A stretch of DNA of 64,000 nucleotides from Sinorhizobium sp. 6-70 (GCF_030124375.1 NZ_JASKLS010000015.1:50483-114482); one strand, 5' to 3'. Shown: positions 49,352-58,520, counted from the stretch's first letter. The notes: generated by a model from the letters alone, not told the origin. Program-made: numbers and translations.

Positions 49352-49631
49352 CGCATCAGGCAATTATCATGTCTCGAGCGCCGTTATTGTCGCCGTTCCG
49401 GCGATGGAAGACAAGGTGTTGGCGACGCTTTCGCAAATGAGCAATGTCGAGGTTTACGGCCACCAGGGCGGCAAGATCGTGGTGGTCATCGAAGGGACGA
49501 GCACGGGCATGCTCGGCGAGTGCCTGTCGCAAATTTCCACGCTCGAGGGCGTGGTGGCGGCCAACATGGTGTTCGAGCATGTCGAGAAAGAGGAGACGAT
49601 CGGCAATGACCGGCGAACTGACGCGGCGTGA
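49344..49631 (+). CDS. napD: NapD, NapA signal-peptide-binding chaperone
   Basis: 95 aa, ferredoxin-like fold. HVSSAVIVAVPAMEDKVLAT and VEVYGHQGGKIVVVIEG are the two conserved blocks; short C-terminal tail. Binds the NapA twin-arginine signal to prevent early export. ATG 49344 has AGGAGG 7 bp before; overlaps napF by 8 bp and napA by 26 bp. Confidence 0.9.
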   Translation: MPNASGNYHVSSAVIVAVPAMEDKVLATLSQMSNVEVYGHQGGKIVVVIEGTSTGMLGECLSQISTLEGVVAANMVFEHVEKEETIGNDRRTDAA

Positions 49632-52113
49632 CATCCTCAAGGCCCATGCGGCCGGCATCGCGGCGGCCACCGCGGGCATCGCGCTTCCAGCCGCAGCGCA
49701 ACCCGTTCCCGGTGGCGTGACCGCGCTGGAGATCAAATGGTCGAAGGCGCCATGCCGTTTCTGCGGCACCGGCTGCGGCGTGATGGTCGGCGTGAAGGAA
49801 GGGCAGGTGGTCGCCACGCACGGCGACATGCAGGCGGAGGTCAACCGCGGCCTCAACTGCATCAAGGGCTACTTCCTCTCGAAGATCATGTATGGCGCCG
49901 ATCGGCTGAAGACGCCGCTCCTGCGCAAGCGGAACGGCGCCTACGCCAAGGACGGCGAGTTCGAGCCGGTGAGCTGGGACGAAGCCTTCGACGTGATGGC
50001 GGAGCAGGCGAAGAGGGTTCTGAAGGAAAAGGGACCGACGGCTGTCGGCATGTTCGGCTCCGGCCAGTGGACGATCTTCGAGGGCTATGCGGCGACGAAA
50101 CTGATGCGCGCCGGCTTCCGCTCCAACAATCTCGACCCCAATGCCCGCCACTGCATGGCATCGGCCGCCTATGCCTTCATGCGCACCTTCGGCATGGACG
50201 AGCCGATGGGTGTCTATGACGATTTCGAGCACGCCGATGCCTTCGTGCTGTGGGGCTCGAACATGGCCGAAATGCACCCGATCCTGTGGACGCGGGTCGC
50301 TGACCGCAGACTGGGGCAGCCTCACGTCCGCGTCGCCGTGCTTTCCACTTTTACCCACCGCAGCATGGATCTGGCCGACATCCCGATCATCTTTACCCCG
50401 GGAACGGATCTGGCAATCCTCAATTATATCGCCAATCACATCATCCAGACCGGTCGCGTCAACCAGGACTTCGTGCAGCGCCACACGCGATTCGTCCGCG
50501 GCGTAACCGAGATCGGCTATGGCCTGCGACCGGAACATCCATTGGAAAAGGCGGCTCCCAACGCGGCCGATCCGACGAAGATGGAGCCGATCGACTTTGA
50601 AGCCTTCAAGGCATTCGTTTCCGATTACACATTGGCGAAGACGGCGGAACTGACCGGCGTCGATCCCGGCTTTCTCGAGCAGTTGGCGGAGCTCTATGCC
50701 GATCCCGACCGCAAGGTCATGTCGCTCTGGACCATGGGCTTCAACCAGCATGTGCGCGGCGTCTGGGCAAACCAGATGGTCTATAACATTCACCTTTTGA
50801 CGGGAAAGATCTCGGAGCCCGGCAACAGCCCGTTCTCTCTGACCGGCCAGCCGTCCGCCTGCGGCACCGCGCGCGAGGTCGGCACTTTCGCCCATCGGCT
50901 TCCCGCCGACATGACGGTGACCAATCCCAAACATCGGGAGCGTGCCGAGGAGATCTGGCGCATCCCGAAGGGAATTATCCCCGACAAGCCGGGCTATCAC
51001 GCCGTCCTGCAGGATCGCATGCTCAAGGACGGCAAGCTCAATTTCTACTGGGTGCAGGTCAACAACAACATCCAGGCCGCACCGAACACCAGCAACGAGA
51101 CCTGGCAGGGCTATCGCAACCCCGACAACTTCATTGTCGTCTCAGACGCCTACCCGACGATCACCGCGATGAGTGCCGACCTGATCCTGCCGGCGGCCAT
51201 GTGGGTGGAGAAGGAGGGGGCCTATGGCAATGCCGAACGTCGCACCCAGGTCTGGCGCCAGCTCGTCCAGGCTCCCGGCGAGGCCCGCTCGGACCTTTGG
51301 CAGATCGCGGAATTCTCCAAGCGCTTTACGACCGACGAGGTCTGGCCTGCCGACATTCTCGAGTCAAATCCGGAATATCGCGGCAAGACCCTGTTCGACG
51401 TGATCTTCCGCAACGGCGAAGTGGATCGCTTCCCGCTCAGCGAGATCGATCCGGCCTACGACAACCACGAAGCCAAGGACTTCGGCTTCTACATCCAAAA
51501 GGGCTTGTTCGAGGAATATGCCACCTTCGGGCGCGGCCACGGCCACGATCTCGCACCCTTCAACATGTACCACGAGGTGCGCGGGCTGCGCTGGCCGGTG
51601 GTCGACGGCAAGGAGACGCTCTGGCGCTATCGCGAGGGTTTCGATCCCTTTGTCAAGCCTGGGGAGGGCGTCAACTTCTACGGCCAGCCGGACGGCAAGG
51701 CGGTCATCATCGCCGTGCCCTACGAGCCGCCGGCCGAATCGCCCGATGAGGAATACGACATCTGGCTGGTGACCGGCCGCGTGCTGGAGCACTGGCATTC
51801 CGGTTCGATGACCTTGCGGGTCCCCGAGCTCTTCAGGGCCTTCCCGGGCGCCGTCTGCTTCATGAATGCCGATGATGCCCGCAAGCGCGGTATCAATCAG
51901 GGCGCCGAAGTCAGGATCGTTTCCCGGCGCGGCGAGATGCGTGCCCGTATCGATACGCGCGGTCGCAACCGCATGCCGCCGGGCGTGATCTTCGTTCCGT
52001 GGTTCGACGCCAGCAAGCTCATAAACAAGGTCACCCTCGACGCTACGGATCCCATCTCCAAACAGACGGATTTCAAAAAATGCGCGGTCAAGATTATACC
52101 CGTCGCCGTCTGA
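49606..52113 (+). CDS. napA: NapA, periplasmic nitrate reductase catalytic subunit
   Basis: 835 aa, normal NapA length. Twin-arginine signal (LTRRDILKAHAAG), [4Fe-4S] ligands Cys50-Cys53-Cys57-Cys85 (CRFCGTGCG, GLNCIKGYF), and the molybdenum-ligand Cys183 in NARHCMASA. Mo-bis-MGD enzyme reducing nitrate to nitrite in the periplasm with electrons from NapC via NapB. AGGAG lies upstream of ATG 49606. Overlaps napD and napB, showing tight coupling. Confidence 0.97.
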   Translation: MTGELTRRDILKAHAAGIAAATAGIALPAAAQPVPGGVTALEIKWSKAPCRFCGTGCGVMVGVKEGQVVATHGDMQAEVNRGLNCIKGYFLSKIMYGADRLKTPLLRKRNGAYAKDGEFEPVSWDEAFDVMAEQAKRVLKEKGPTAVGMFGSGQWTIFEGYAATKLMRAGFRSNNLDPNARHCMASAAYAFMRTFGMDEPMGVYDDFEHADAFVLWGSNMAEMHPILWTRVADRRLGQPHVRVAVLSTFTHRSMDLADIPIIFTPGTDLAILNYIANHIIQTGRVNQDFVQRHTRFVRGVTEIGYGLRPEHPLEKAAPNAADPTKMEPIDFEAFKAFVSDYTLAKTAELTGVDPGFLEQLAELYADPDRKVMSLWTMGFNQHVRGVWANQMVYNIHLLTGKISEPGNSPFSLTGQPSACGTAREVGTFAHRLPADMTVTNPKHRERAEEIWRIPKGIIPDKPGYHAVLQDRMLKDGKLNFYWVQVNNNIQAAPNTSNETWQGYRNPDNFIVVSDAYPTITAMSADLILPAAMWVEKEGAYGNAERRTQVWRQLVQAPGEARSDLWQIAEFSKRFTTDEVWPADILESNPEYRGKTLFDVIFRNGEVDRFPLSEIDPAYDNHEAKDFGFYIQKGLFEEYATFGRGHGHDLAPFNMYHEVRGLRWPVVDGKETLWRYREGFDPFVKPGEGVNFYGQPDGKAVIIAVPYEPPAESPDEEYDIWLVTGRVLEHWHSGSMTLRVPELFRAFPGAVCFMNADDARKRGINQGAEVRIVSRRGEMRARIDTRGRNRMPPGVIFVPWFDASKLINKVTLDATDPISKQTDFKKCAVKIIPVAV

Positions 52114-52583
52114 GACGGCCTGAATGGATGGTGGTCGTGGCAGGCCTTCTGCTGTTCGTCACGACAACCGCGATTGCCCAGGTAATACCTACGGTCATGC
52201 CACAACTGGTGGGGCGGTCTCCCGCGATGGAGACAGGCCCAGCGGCGCCCTTGCCTAAGTGGATCACCGATGACGTCCGCAAGGAGCGCAATTATCCTGA
52301 CCAGCCGCCGGTGATCCCGCATTCGATCGAGGGCTATCAGCTCTCGGTCAACACCAACCGGTGCCTCTCCTGCCACAGGCGCGAGTTCACCCAGGAATCC
52401 GGCGCGCCGATGATCAGCGTCACGCACTACATGACCCGCGAGGGCCAGATGCTCGCGGATGTGTCGCCGCGGCGTTATTTCTGCACCGCCTGCCATGTGC
52501 CGCAGGCCGACGCCAAGCCACTTGTCGGCAACACCTTCAAGGATATGAGCGAGCTGGGCGCTAAGCCGGCGGGAAGCGAGTGA
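52080..52583 (+). CDS. napB: NapB, diheme cytochrome c subunit of nitrate reductase
   Basis: 167 aa. Signal/anchor segment (WMVVVAGLLLFVTTTAIAQV), then two c-type heme motifs, CLSCH at 95-99 and CTACH at 135-139. The SIEGYQLSVNTNRCLSCH stretch is diagnostic. Accepts electrons from NapC and passes them to NapA in the periplasm. Starts 34 bp inside napA, so ATG 52080 was chosen from the homology start. Confidence 0.95.
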   Translation: MRGQDYTRRRLRRPEWMVVVAGLLLFVTTTAIAQVIPTVMPQLVGRSPAMETGPAAPLPKWITDDVRKERNYPDQPPVIPHSIEGYQLSVNTNRCLSCHRREFTQESGAPMISVTHYMTREGQMLADVSPRRYFCTACHVPQADAKPLVGNTFKDMSELGAKPAGSE

Positions 52584-52587
52584 CGCC

Positions 52588-53283
52588 ATGGAATGGATCA
52601 GGAAAGTCGTCCTCTGGGCGTGGCATGTCGTCAGCACGCCGGCCGGAACACTGAGCCTCGGCTTTCTGACGCTTGGCGGCTTCGTCGGAGGCGTGATGTT
52701 CTGGGGTGCCTTCAACACCGCGCTCGAGCTCACCAACACCGAGGCCTTCTGCACTTCCTGCCATGAGATGCGCGACAACGTCTACCAGGAGCTGACGCGG
52801 ACGATCCACTTCTCCAACCGCTCCGGGGTCAGGGCTACCTGTCCGGACTGCCATGTACCGCATAACTGGACCGACAAGATCGCCCGCAAGATGCAGGCCT
52901 CGAAGGAGGTCTGGGGCAAGATCTTCGGGACGATCAATACCCGCCCGAAATTCCTCGAGCATCGGTTGGAACTCGCCCAGCACGAATGGGCGCGGCTGAA
53001 GGCAAACGACAGCCTCGAGTGCCGCAATTGCCATTCGGCCGTGGCGATGGACCTGCAGAGACAGACGGAACGAGCGGCGGCGATCCACACCCGTTACCTG
53101 CTTCCCGGCCGCGCGACCTGCATCGATTGCCACAAGGGCATCGCCCACGAACTGCCGAACATGCAAGGCATTGATCCGGGCTGGAAGGTACCGCCGGAAC
53201 TGGAAGGCGAAAGCACCACCAGTTCAACGCCGATCGACGAACTACGTCAGGCGATGAAGGAACTGCACGCGAGCAACTTCTGA
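52588..53283 (+). CDS. napC: NapC, membrane-anchored tetraheme quinol dehydrogenase
   Basis: 231 aa of the NapC/NirT family. One N-terminal span (TLSLGFLTLGGFVGGVMFWG), then four heme motifs: CTSCH 55-59, CPDCH 85-89, CRNCH 145-149, CIDCH 178-182. Oxidises ubiquinol and passes electrons to NapB/NapA. Last nap gene; no NapG/H genes are present, so electrons enter by ubiquinol only. Confidence 0.95.
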   Translation: MEWIRKVVLWAWHVVSTPAGTLSLGFLTLGGFVGGVMFWGAFNTALELTNTEAFCTSCHEMRDNVYQELTRTIHFSNRSGVRATCPDCHVPHNWTDKIARKMQASKEVWGKIFGTINTRPKFLEHRLELAQHEWARLKANDSLECRNCHSAVAMDLQRQTERAAAIHTRYLLPGRATCIDCHKGIAHELPNMQGIDPGWKVPPELEGESTTSSTPIDELRQAMKELHASNF

Positions 53284-53375
53284 GCGTTACAGCGTCGCGC
53301 GTCCGACTGGACGCCACTGTACACGACATCAGCGCACTGCAGCCTCGCCGGCTGCCGTGCAGCAAGGCTCTCCTC

Positions 53376-53406
53376 GATCCTCATTCCTGTGCTTGTCACA
53401 GGAATC
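53376..53406. repeat. ATTCCTGTG hairpin repeat, left copy
   Basis: ATTCCTGTG-cttgt-CACAGGAAT (53383-53405), 9-bp perfect stem. Mirrored by the copy at 53562-53584 (loop reversed: cttgt versus acaag), so the two form an inverted pair around composite repeat C. 53284-53375 contains a partial TTACAGCGTCGCGCGTCC repeat fragment and no gene. Confidence 0.65.
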
Positions 53407-53416
53407 GAGCCAGCCC

Positions 53417-53520
53417 CTACAGCGCCGCGCGTCTTATCAGACGCGCAAAGGACGCTGTAGTACTTTGAATTGCTGCATGTTTTTATCCTTAAATCAGCTA
53501 CGATTTAAAGAAACATGCAG
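53417..53520. repeat. Composite two-hairpin repeat, copy C (inverted)
   Basis: CTACAGCG...GCGCGTCT-tatc-AGACGCGC...CGCTGTAG (53417-53460), spacer TACTTTGAATTG, then CTGCATGTTT...AAACATGCAG (53473-53520) with TTAAATC...GATTTAA inside. Reverse orientation relative to copies A and B. A further fragment (GTCGCTGTAGAACTCTGAATT) is at 53655-53680. Confidence 0.75.
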
Positions 53521-53561
53521 TCCTTGGGCTGAACAGACTCTTCCGCGCCCGGCGCTGCTGG

Positions 53562-53584
53562 ATCCCTGTGACAAGCACAGGGAT
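53562..53584. repeat. ATCCCTGTG hairpin repeat, right copy (inverted)
   Basis: ATCCCTGTG-acaag-CACAGGGAT, 9-bp perfect stem; reverse-complement copy of the element at 53376-53406. No gene lies in 53284-53691. Confidence 0.65.
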
Positions 53585-53691
53585 GAGGGCGATAAAAAGC
53601 ACCCGCCAAATCCATTACCCGATCGTCGTGTATTGTGACTGGACGCGCGAAGGTCGCTGTAGAACTCTGAATTTCTGCAGTGGATCGGCAC

Positions 53692-54060
53692 TCAATTGCT
53701 CGGGCGCGTCAGAATGAACGCGGCCGGGAGTGCCATCACGGCCGCGACGATGGCCGCAAGCATCGCGTCCGGCGCGCTGAAGAGGCAGAAGAGACCGAAA
53801 CTGGCGGCGATCAGGGCGACGGCGGTGAACTTCGCTCTCGCCGTGATCGCACCCTTTTCGCGCCACAGGCGCAGCGAGGGACCGAAGACCGGATGCTCGA
53901 CAAGCCAGCGTTCAAGCCGGGGAGACGCCCGTGCGAACAGGCCCGCCGCCAAGAGCAGGAAAGGTGTGGTGGGCAATAACGGCAGGAACACGCCCGCGAC
54001 GGCGAACCCGACCATCAGCCAGCCAAGGCACAGGCAAAGGATACGCAACGGAAGCTTCAT
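53692..54060 (-). CDS. DUF454 (YbaN-like) inner-membrane protein
   Basis: 122 aa with four hydrophobic segments. Family signature GVFLPLLPTTPFLLLAAG (residues ~23-40) followed by ARASPRLERWLVEHPVFGP is clear. YbaN/DUF454 proteins have no defined function and are often found near respiratory or heme genes. It lies 42 bp after the unknown gene at 54103 and may be the last gene of the ubiT-led operon. Confidence 0.88.
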   Translation of the reverse strand: MKLPLRILCLCLGWLMVGFAVAGVFLPLLPTTPFLLLAAGLFARASPRLERWLVEHPVFGPSLRLWREKGAITARAKFTAVALIAASFGLFCLFSAPDAMLAAIVAAVMALPAAFILTRPSN

Positions 54061-54102
54061 TCTCCGTCTCCAGTAGGCCCGGTCCCGAAGGTCTCATCGT
54101 GT

Positions 54103-54492
54103 TCATCGCACAGCCGCCTTCGAACTCGGCAGGGCGGCGACATTGAGCAGCCGCGCCCCTTGCAGCGCGGCTTCGGCAATGTCCTCGAAAAGCAGCCGTG
54201 CTTCCACCAGCACGCTGCGGTCGGCATCCCCATAGCCGATCTCGTCAAGCTCGTGAAGCAGTTCCATGATCGTGGCGATGCGGCGCCGCTGGCGCCGGGC
54301 CTGGTCGAGCATGCGCTTTTCGCGTTGCCTCGCCGTCAGGCTTTCGAAGCGAAGCAGCAATTCGTCGACGCGTGTACGGCAGCCGCATTCGAGCGAAGCG
54401 GCATCGATCAACCTACGGATCTGGCTGATGACCGTCACGAGATTTTCATCGTGTGTGGTTTCATCTGCGAGCATGTCGAATTCACGTGTCAT
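54103..54492 (-). CDS. Conserved helical protein of unknown function in the ubiTUV operon
   Basis: 129 aa from ATG 54492 (MTREFDMLADETTHDEN). Predominantly helical, charged; a CGC pair near residues 35-37 (LECGCRTRVDELLLRF) and a basic middle (ARRQRRRIATIMELLHEL), ending ALPSSKAAVR. No known domain recognised. It starts 13 bp after the ubiV stop on the same strand, so it is co-transcribed with ubiTUV. The longer open frame to 54642 overlaps ubiV and has no ribosome site. Confidence 0.65.
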   Translation of the reverse strand: MTREFDMLADETTHDENLVTVISQIRRLIDAASLECGCRTRVDELLLRFESLTARQREKRMLDQARRQRRRIATIMELLHELDEIGYGDADRSVLVEARLLFEDIAEAALQGARLLNVAALPSSKAAVR

Positions 54493-54505
54493 GGTGAGAC
54501 TCCGG

Positions 54506-55426
54506 CTAAGTTGATGCGTGGCCTGCGATCCAGGCGGCTCCCTGCTGGGCGTAATGGAACCCGTTCGAAAGGCGCGTGCCGGGATAGGCCTCTTGAAGAC
54601 GGGCGATGGCATCGGCGGGTGCGGACCTGCCGGCGATTGCATCGTCGAATGCTCGGGCGACGGAAACCATGTCGCAGTCCTGCGGTGAAAGGCGGATCCG
54701 CGATATGCCGGCGTCCGCCAGTTCCGGCAGTTCCTGGATCAGGGCCTGACATGTATGCGAGACGGTCTGCACGCCGTTCAGGACGAGAAAAGGCTGACGG
54801 TCGAGCGTTTCCACCACAAGCCCATCCGGGTCGTCGCCGCAGATGAACTGGCAATTGTCCTTGACCAGTCCCTTGGACCGGGCGTGCGCGCAGCGGGCCG
54901 AGATCGCCAGCGGGACTCGCCCGAACGCGAATATCTCGAAGGCCACGCCGGGCGCATCGCGAACGATCTCGCGCACGGATGTCATCGGCAGTTCCGGCGG
55001 CAGGCAGATGCTCGTCGCACCGCGCGAGGCGAGCAGCCGCGCGGTGGCGCCGTTATAGACGTTGATCAACGGGCCTATGGCATGTGGTTTGCCGGCAAGC
55101 AGCCCGAGCGCCGACAGGTCGTTGGCTTCGACCGGGTGCGCGCTGTCGCGCGCGAGCGCCCGCACCAGCTGGCTTTCCCGTTCGAGCGTGACGAGCGCCA
55201 GCGAGGAAAGGCTGACGCTCTTTCCCGCCTGTTCCAGCCGCTCCACCACCTCGCCGACATGCGGCTCGATGAAATGCAGGCGTTTCGAGCAGACCGTTTC
55301 GCCGATGAACACATGCGCGATCGGCGCCTCGTCGGCGATGCGGAAATAGAAATCGCGCCATTTCGGTCCATCCCAGAGGTAGAGAACCGGGCCGAGGCTG
55401 AGGCTTGGAAGCGTGGTGACGGTCAT
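54506..55426 (-). CDS. ubiV: UbiV, U32-peptidase-like subunit for O2-independent ubiquinone hydroxylation
   Basis: 306 aa of the U32 family. Four cysteines for a [4Fe-4S] cluster: Cys46 (ETVCSKRLHF), Cys179 (ISARCAHARSKGL), Cys192 and Cys196 (DNCQFICGDD), the same spacing pattern as E. coli UbiV. Works as a heterodimer with UbiU to hydroxylate the ubiquinone ring without oxygen. Three bp after ubiU. The C-terminus (SNGFHYAQQGAAWI) also matches UbiV. Confidence 0.92.
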   Translation of the reverse strand: MTVTTLPSLSLGPVLYLWDGPKWRDFYFRIADEAPIAHVFIGETVCSKRLHFIEPHVGEVVERLEQAGKSVSLSSLALVTLERESQLVRALARDSAHPVEANDLSALGLLAGKPHAIGPLINVYNGATARLLASRGATSICLPPELPMTSVREIVRDAPGVAFEIFAFGRVPLAISARCAHARSKGLVKDNCQFICGDDPDGLVVETLDRQPFLVLNGVQTVSHTCQALIQELPELADAGISRIRLSPQDCDMVSVARAFDDAIAGRSAPADAIARLQEAYPGTRLSNGFHYAQQGAAWIAGHAST

Positions 55427-55429
55427 GAT

Positions 55430-56407
55430 CTACCTCCAGCGCTTTTCATAGGCGCCGGACGTTGTCCGCTGGCCTTCGCTCAAGAGTCTCAGGCGCGAGA
55501 TGAGGGCCGGCCGCTCGGCGGCATTGGCGGCGACCGCGCGGCGCATCACCGAGACGACCTCCGCCACATAGGCCTTGCCGCGCTGTCGTCCCTCGATCTT
55601 CAGCGCGCTGACGCCCGCCTCGCGCAACAGGTCGACGTGGTCCATCACGTCGAGCGAAACCGGGTCCTCGAAGGCGTAGCCGCGTTCGTCCGCGACGTTG
55701 AAGCGTCCCTTGCAGAGCGTCGGGTAGCCGGCTGCCTCGCCGGCCGGAAAGCGATTGATCGTATAATCGCCGAGTTCCGAGACGAGTTCGCGCCCATCCT
55801 CGCGGTAGCGGACATGGCTCGCCGGAGAACAGATACCGTTCATGTTCGGCGACTTGCCGGTCGCATAGGAGGAGAGCGAACACCGCCCCTCAGCCATCAC
55901 GCAGAGGCCGCCGAAAACGAAAACCTCGATCTCGCAGCGGATCTGCTTTGCAAGGCGGGCGATGTCAGGAATGGTGAGGATGCGTGGCAGCACGACGCGC
56001 TTTGCCCGAAACGTCTCGACCAGGAAATTGACCGCGTCCGCATTGGCGGCGGAAGCCTGCACCGATACGTGCAGGCGCTGGTCGGGATAGCGCTCGGCGG
56101 TATAGGCCATCAGGCCGAAATCGGCGAGGATGACGGCGTCGGCGCCCAGGCGCACGGCATCGTCCACGGCTTCGTGCCAGAGCTTTTCGCGGCCGGCGCG
56201 CATGAAGGTGTTGATGGCAACGAAGGTCATCGCTCCGTGCTGACGGGCATAGGCGATCGCCGCCTTCAGCTCGTCGCGGGAAAAGTTCAGCCCCGGGAAG
56301 TTGCGGGCATTGGTCTCGTCGCGAAAACCGCAATAGACGGCATCGGCTCCGGCATCGACGGCCTCGCGGAATGCGGCCGGCGTGCCGGCCGGGCAGATCA
56401 GTTCCAT
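55430..56407 (-). CDS. ubiU: UbiU, U32-peptidase-like subunit for O2-independent ubiquinone hydroxylation
   Basis: 325 aa. Starts MELICPAGTPAAFREAVDAG (typical U32), with DAVYCGFRDETNARNFPGLN. [4Fe-4S] cysteines at 169, 176, 193 and 232 (GGLCVMAEGRC, NGICSPASH, TLCKGRF); by count these are exactly the positions known for E. coli UbiU. Partner of UbiV. Overlaps ubiT by 10 bp. Confidence 0.94.
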   Translation of the reverse strand: MELICPAGTPAAFREAVDAGADAVYCGFRDETNARNFPGLNFSRDELKAAIAYARQHGAMTFVAINTFMRAGREKLWHEAVDDAVRLGADAVILADFGLMAYTAERYPDQRLHVSVQASAANADAVNFLVETFRAKRVVLPRILTIPDIARLAKQIRCEIEVFVFGGLCVMAEGRCSLSSYATGKSPNMNGICSPASHVRYREDGRELVSELGDYTINRFPAGEAAGYPTLCKGRFNVADERGYAFEDPVSLDVMDHVDLLREAGVSALKIEGRQRGKAYVAEVVSVMRRAVAANAAERPALISRLRLLSEGQRTTSGAYEKRWR

Positions 56408-56904
56408 TGGCCGGCCTCCCTGGGCAGGACGCGGCTTCTGATCTCCGCGGCGGCCCGGCCGATCAGCGGCGCGAAGGGGCCCGCGAGGCTGCCGATGTCG
56501 GAGGGCAGGTCGATGTTGCAGTCGTCGAGTGCATTGCGCAGCGCCAGCATCGCTTCCATGTCGCCGGTTACCGTCAGGTCACGCGAGAAGAAAACGGCGT
56601 CACCGTCGAGCCGGCCTTCGAGCAGGCCGAGGAGAAGGACGAAGCCGCCGGTGACCGAAGCGTCGGTCGCCGGCAGATTGGGCTTGCGGTGCACGGATAT
56701 ACGGGTCTTGGCAGGCTCGACCAGGAAACCGACCGGCAGGTCCGACGGAATGAAGCCATACCGCTTGGCCGCGTGTTCGCCGAGGCGATCGAAAAGGCCG
56801 GGATGGCGCGCCATGACGTGGGAGAAGACGAGCCTTGTCGCCCGCTCGATGGCGGGAATGGGGATGAGCCGGAGCGGAACGGCCATCGCTGTGGGAACGG
56901 TCAT
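56398..56904 (-). CDS. ubiT: UbiT, SCP2-domain lipid-carrier protein for anaerobic ubiquinone synthesis
   Basis: 168 aa with an SCP2 sterol-carrier domain (residues ~45-150): PSDLPVGFLVEPAKT, DGDAVFFSRDLTVTGDMEAM. The LxVxGDMEAMLxLRNALDD block is diagnostic for UbiT. Thought to bind isoprenoid quinone intermediates for UbiU-UbiV. First gene of the minus operon; an FNR-like box lies 60 bp upstream. Confidence 0.9.
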   Translation of the reverse strand: MTVPTAMAVPLRLIPIPAIERATRLVFSHVMARHPGLFDRLGEHAAKRYGFIPSDLPVGFLVEPAKTRISVHRKPNLPATDASVTGGFVLLLGLLEGRLDGDAVFFSRDLTVTGDMEAMLALRNALDDCNIDLPSDIGSLAGPFAPLIGRAAAEIRSRVLPREAGQWN

Positions 56905-56963
56905 GAGGGGCCTGCGAACTTGTGAATGTTCTCCCGATGTTAGCCGGCTGCCGTCGCCTGTGT

Positions 56964-56977
56964 TTGTCCCACATCAA
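56964..56977. promoter_or_regulatory. FNR/FixK-like box in the ubiT-ubiD divergent promoter
   Basis: TTGTCCCACATCAA: fits TTGAT-N4-ATCAA with two changes in the left half. 34 bp upstream of ubiD and 59 bp upstream of ubiT, so it could serve both directions. Confidence 0.6.
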
Positions 56978-57011
56978 AGACAGGCGGAAATCACCGGCAC
57001 AAAGAGGCGGC

Positions 57012-58520
57012 ATGAACAAAGACTTCCGCACCGCAGAGCGCTTCGCCTCGCTTCAGGATTTTGCCTCGGCGCTGGAGCGCGACGGCGAGCTGAAGCGGAT
57101 TTCGCGGCCGGTCTCGCTCGTCCATGAAGTGACCGAAATCCACCGGCGCGTCCTTGCATCGGGCGGACCAGCGCTCTTGTTCGAAAAGCCGGTCGATGCT
57201 TCCGGCCGCGTGCACGCAATTCCGCTGCTCGCCAACCTGTTTGGCGCGCAAGCGAGGATCGAACGTGGCTTCGGTCTGGCGCCGGGCGGATTACCCTTCC
57301 TTGCCCATGAACTCGCGGAGCTGCGTGATCCCCGGGCGCCGGGATCGCTGCGCGACGCCTGGGAGAAACTGCCCTTGCTGCGCTCCGCGCTCTCGATGCG
57401 GCCAAAGCATCATAGCCGAGCGCCGTGCCAGGAGATTGTCTGGAGCGGTCCGGAGCTTGATCTCGGGAACCTGCCGATCCAGTGGTGCTGGCCGGGCGAA
57501 CCGGCGCCGCTCATCACCTGGCCGCTGGTTATCACCATGGCGCCGGACGATCCGACCGACATCAATGTCGGCATCTACCGCATGCAGGTTCTGGGCAGAG
57601 ACCGCGCGATCGTCCGCTGGCTCGCCCATCGCGGTGGCGCGCGCCATCACCGCCTTTGGCAGCGACAGGGCCGGGACATGCCGGTCGCGGTCGCGATCGG
57701 TGCGGATCCGGCCACCATCCTTGCTTCGGTGATGCCGTTGCCGGACGGATTGAGCGAACTCAATTTCTCAGGGCTCATACGCCGGCGCCGAACGCCGTTG
57801 GCGACAGGTCGGACCGTGCCGCTTCCGGTGCCGGCGAACGCGGAGATCGTGCTCGAAGGGACCGTGTCCGCCATCGAGACGGCGGATGAAGGGCCCTACG
57901 GTGATCATACCGGCTATTACAATTCCGTCGACCGTTTCCCGGTGATGACGCTTTCGGCGATCACGATGCGCCGAAATCCGATCTATCTCTCCACCTATAC
58001 CGGCCGGCCGCCCGATGAACCGTCGCGTCTTGGCGAAGCGATGAACGTGCTGTTCGTGCCGCTGGTGAAGAAGCAGTTTCCGGAAATCGTCGATCTGTGG
58101 CTGCCGCCGGAGGCCTGCTCTTACCGGGCGATGGTCGTGGCGATCGACAAGCGTTATCCGGGCCAGGCGAAGCGGTTGATGATGGGGCTCTGGTCGATGC
58201 TGCCGCAGTTCAGCTACGTGAAGCTCATCATCGTCGTCGATCCCGACATCAATGTGCGCAGCTGGCCGGATGTCGTTTGGGCGCTTTCCACCCGCTTCGA
58301 CGCGAGCCGCGACGTGACGATCATCACCGAGACGCCGATCGACTACCTCGACTTCGCCTCGCCGCGGTCCGGCCTCGGCGGCAAGCTCGGGCTCGATGCG
58401 ACCACCAAGATCGGCGCGGAGACCGACCGCGAATGGGGGAGGGTGCTCGACATGTCGCCGGAGGTGAAGGCCGGCGTCGACCGGATGTGGGCCGAGCTGG
58501 GTTTAGGAGACAGCCCATGA
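57012..58520 (+). CDS. ubiD: UbiD-family (prenylated-FMN) decarboxylase
   Basis: 502 aa. Family blocks include GGPALLFEKPVDASG, NVGIYRMQVLGRDRAIVRWL (prFMN-binding region), DEGPYGDHTGYYN, the catalytic EPSRLGEAMN region and DKRYPGQAKR. Uses prFMN made by UbiX. Together with ubiX downstream and ubiTUV opposite, its likely job is 3-octaprenyl-4-hydroxybenzoate decarboxylation for ubiquinone under anoxia. ATG 57012 has GAGGCGG upstream. Other UbiD substrates (aromatic acids) cannot be excluded. Confidence 0.92.
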   Translation: MNKDFRTAERFASLQDFASALERDGELKRISRPVSLVHEVTEIHRRVLASGGPALLFEKPVDASGRVHAIPLLANLFGAQARIERGFGLAPGGLPFLAHELAELRDPRAPGSLRDAWEKLPLLRSALSMRPKHHSRAPCQEIVWSGPELDLGNLPIQWCWPGEPAPLITWPLVITMAPDDPTDINVGIYRMQVLGRDRAIVRWLAHRGGARHHRLWQRQGRDMPVAVAIGADPATILASVMPLPDGLSELNFSGLIRRRRTPLATGRTVPLPVPANAEIVLEGTVSAIETADEGPYGDHTGYYNSVDRFPVMTLSAITMRRNPIYLSTYTGRPPDEPSRLGEAMNVLFVPLVKKQFPEIVDLWLPPEACSYRAMVVAIDKRYPGQAKRLMMGLWSMLPQFSYVKLIIVVDPDINVRSWPDVVWALSTRFDASRDVTIITETPIDYLDFASPRSGLGGKLGLDATTKIGAETDREWGRVLDMSPEVKAGVDRMWAELGLGDSP

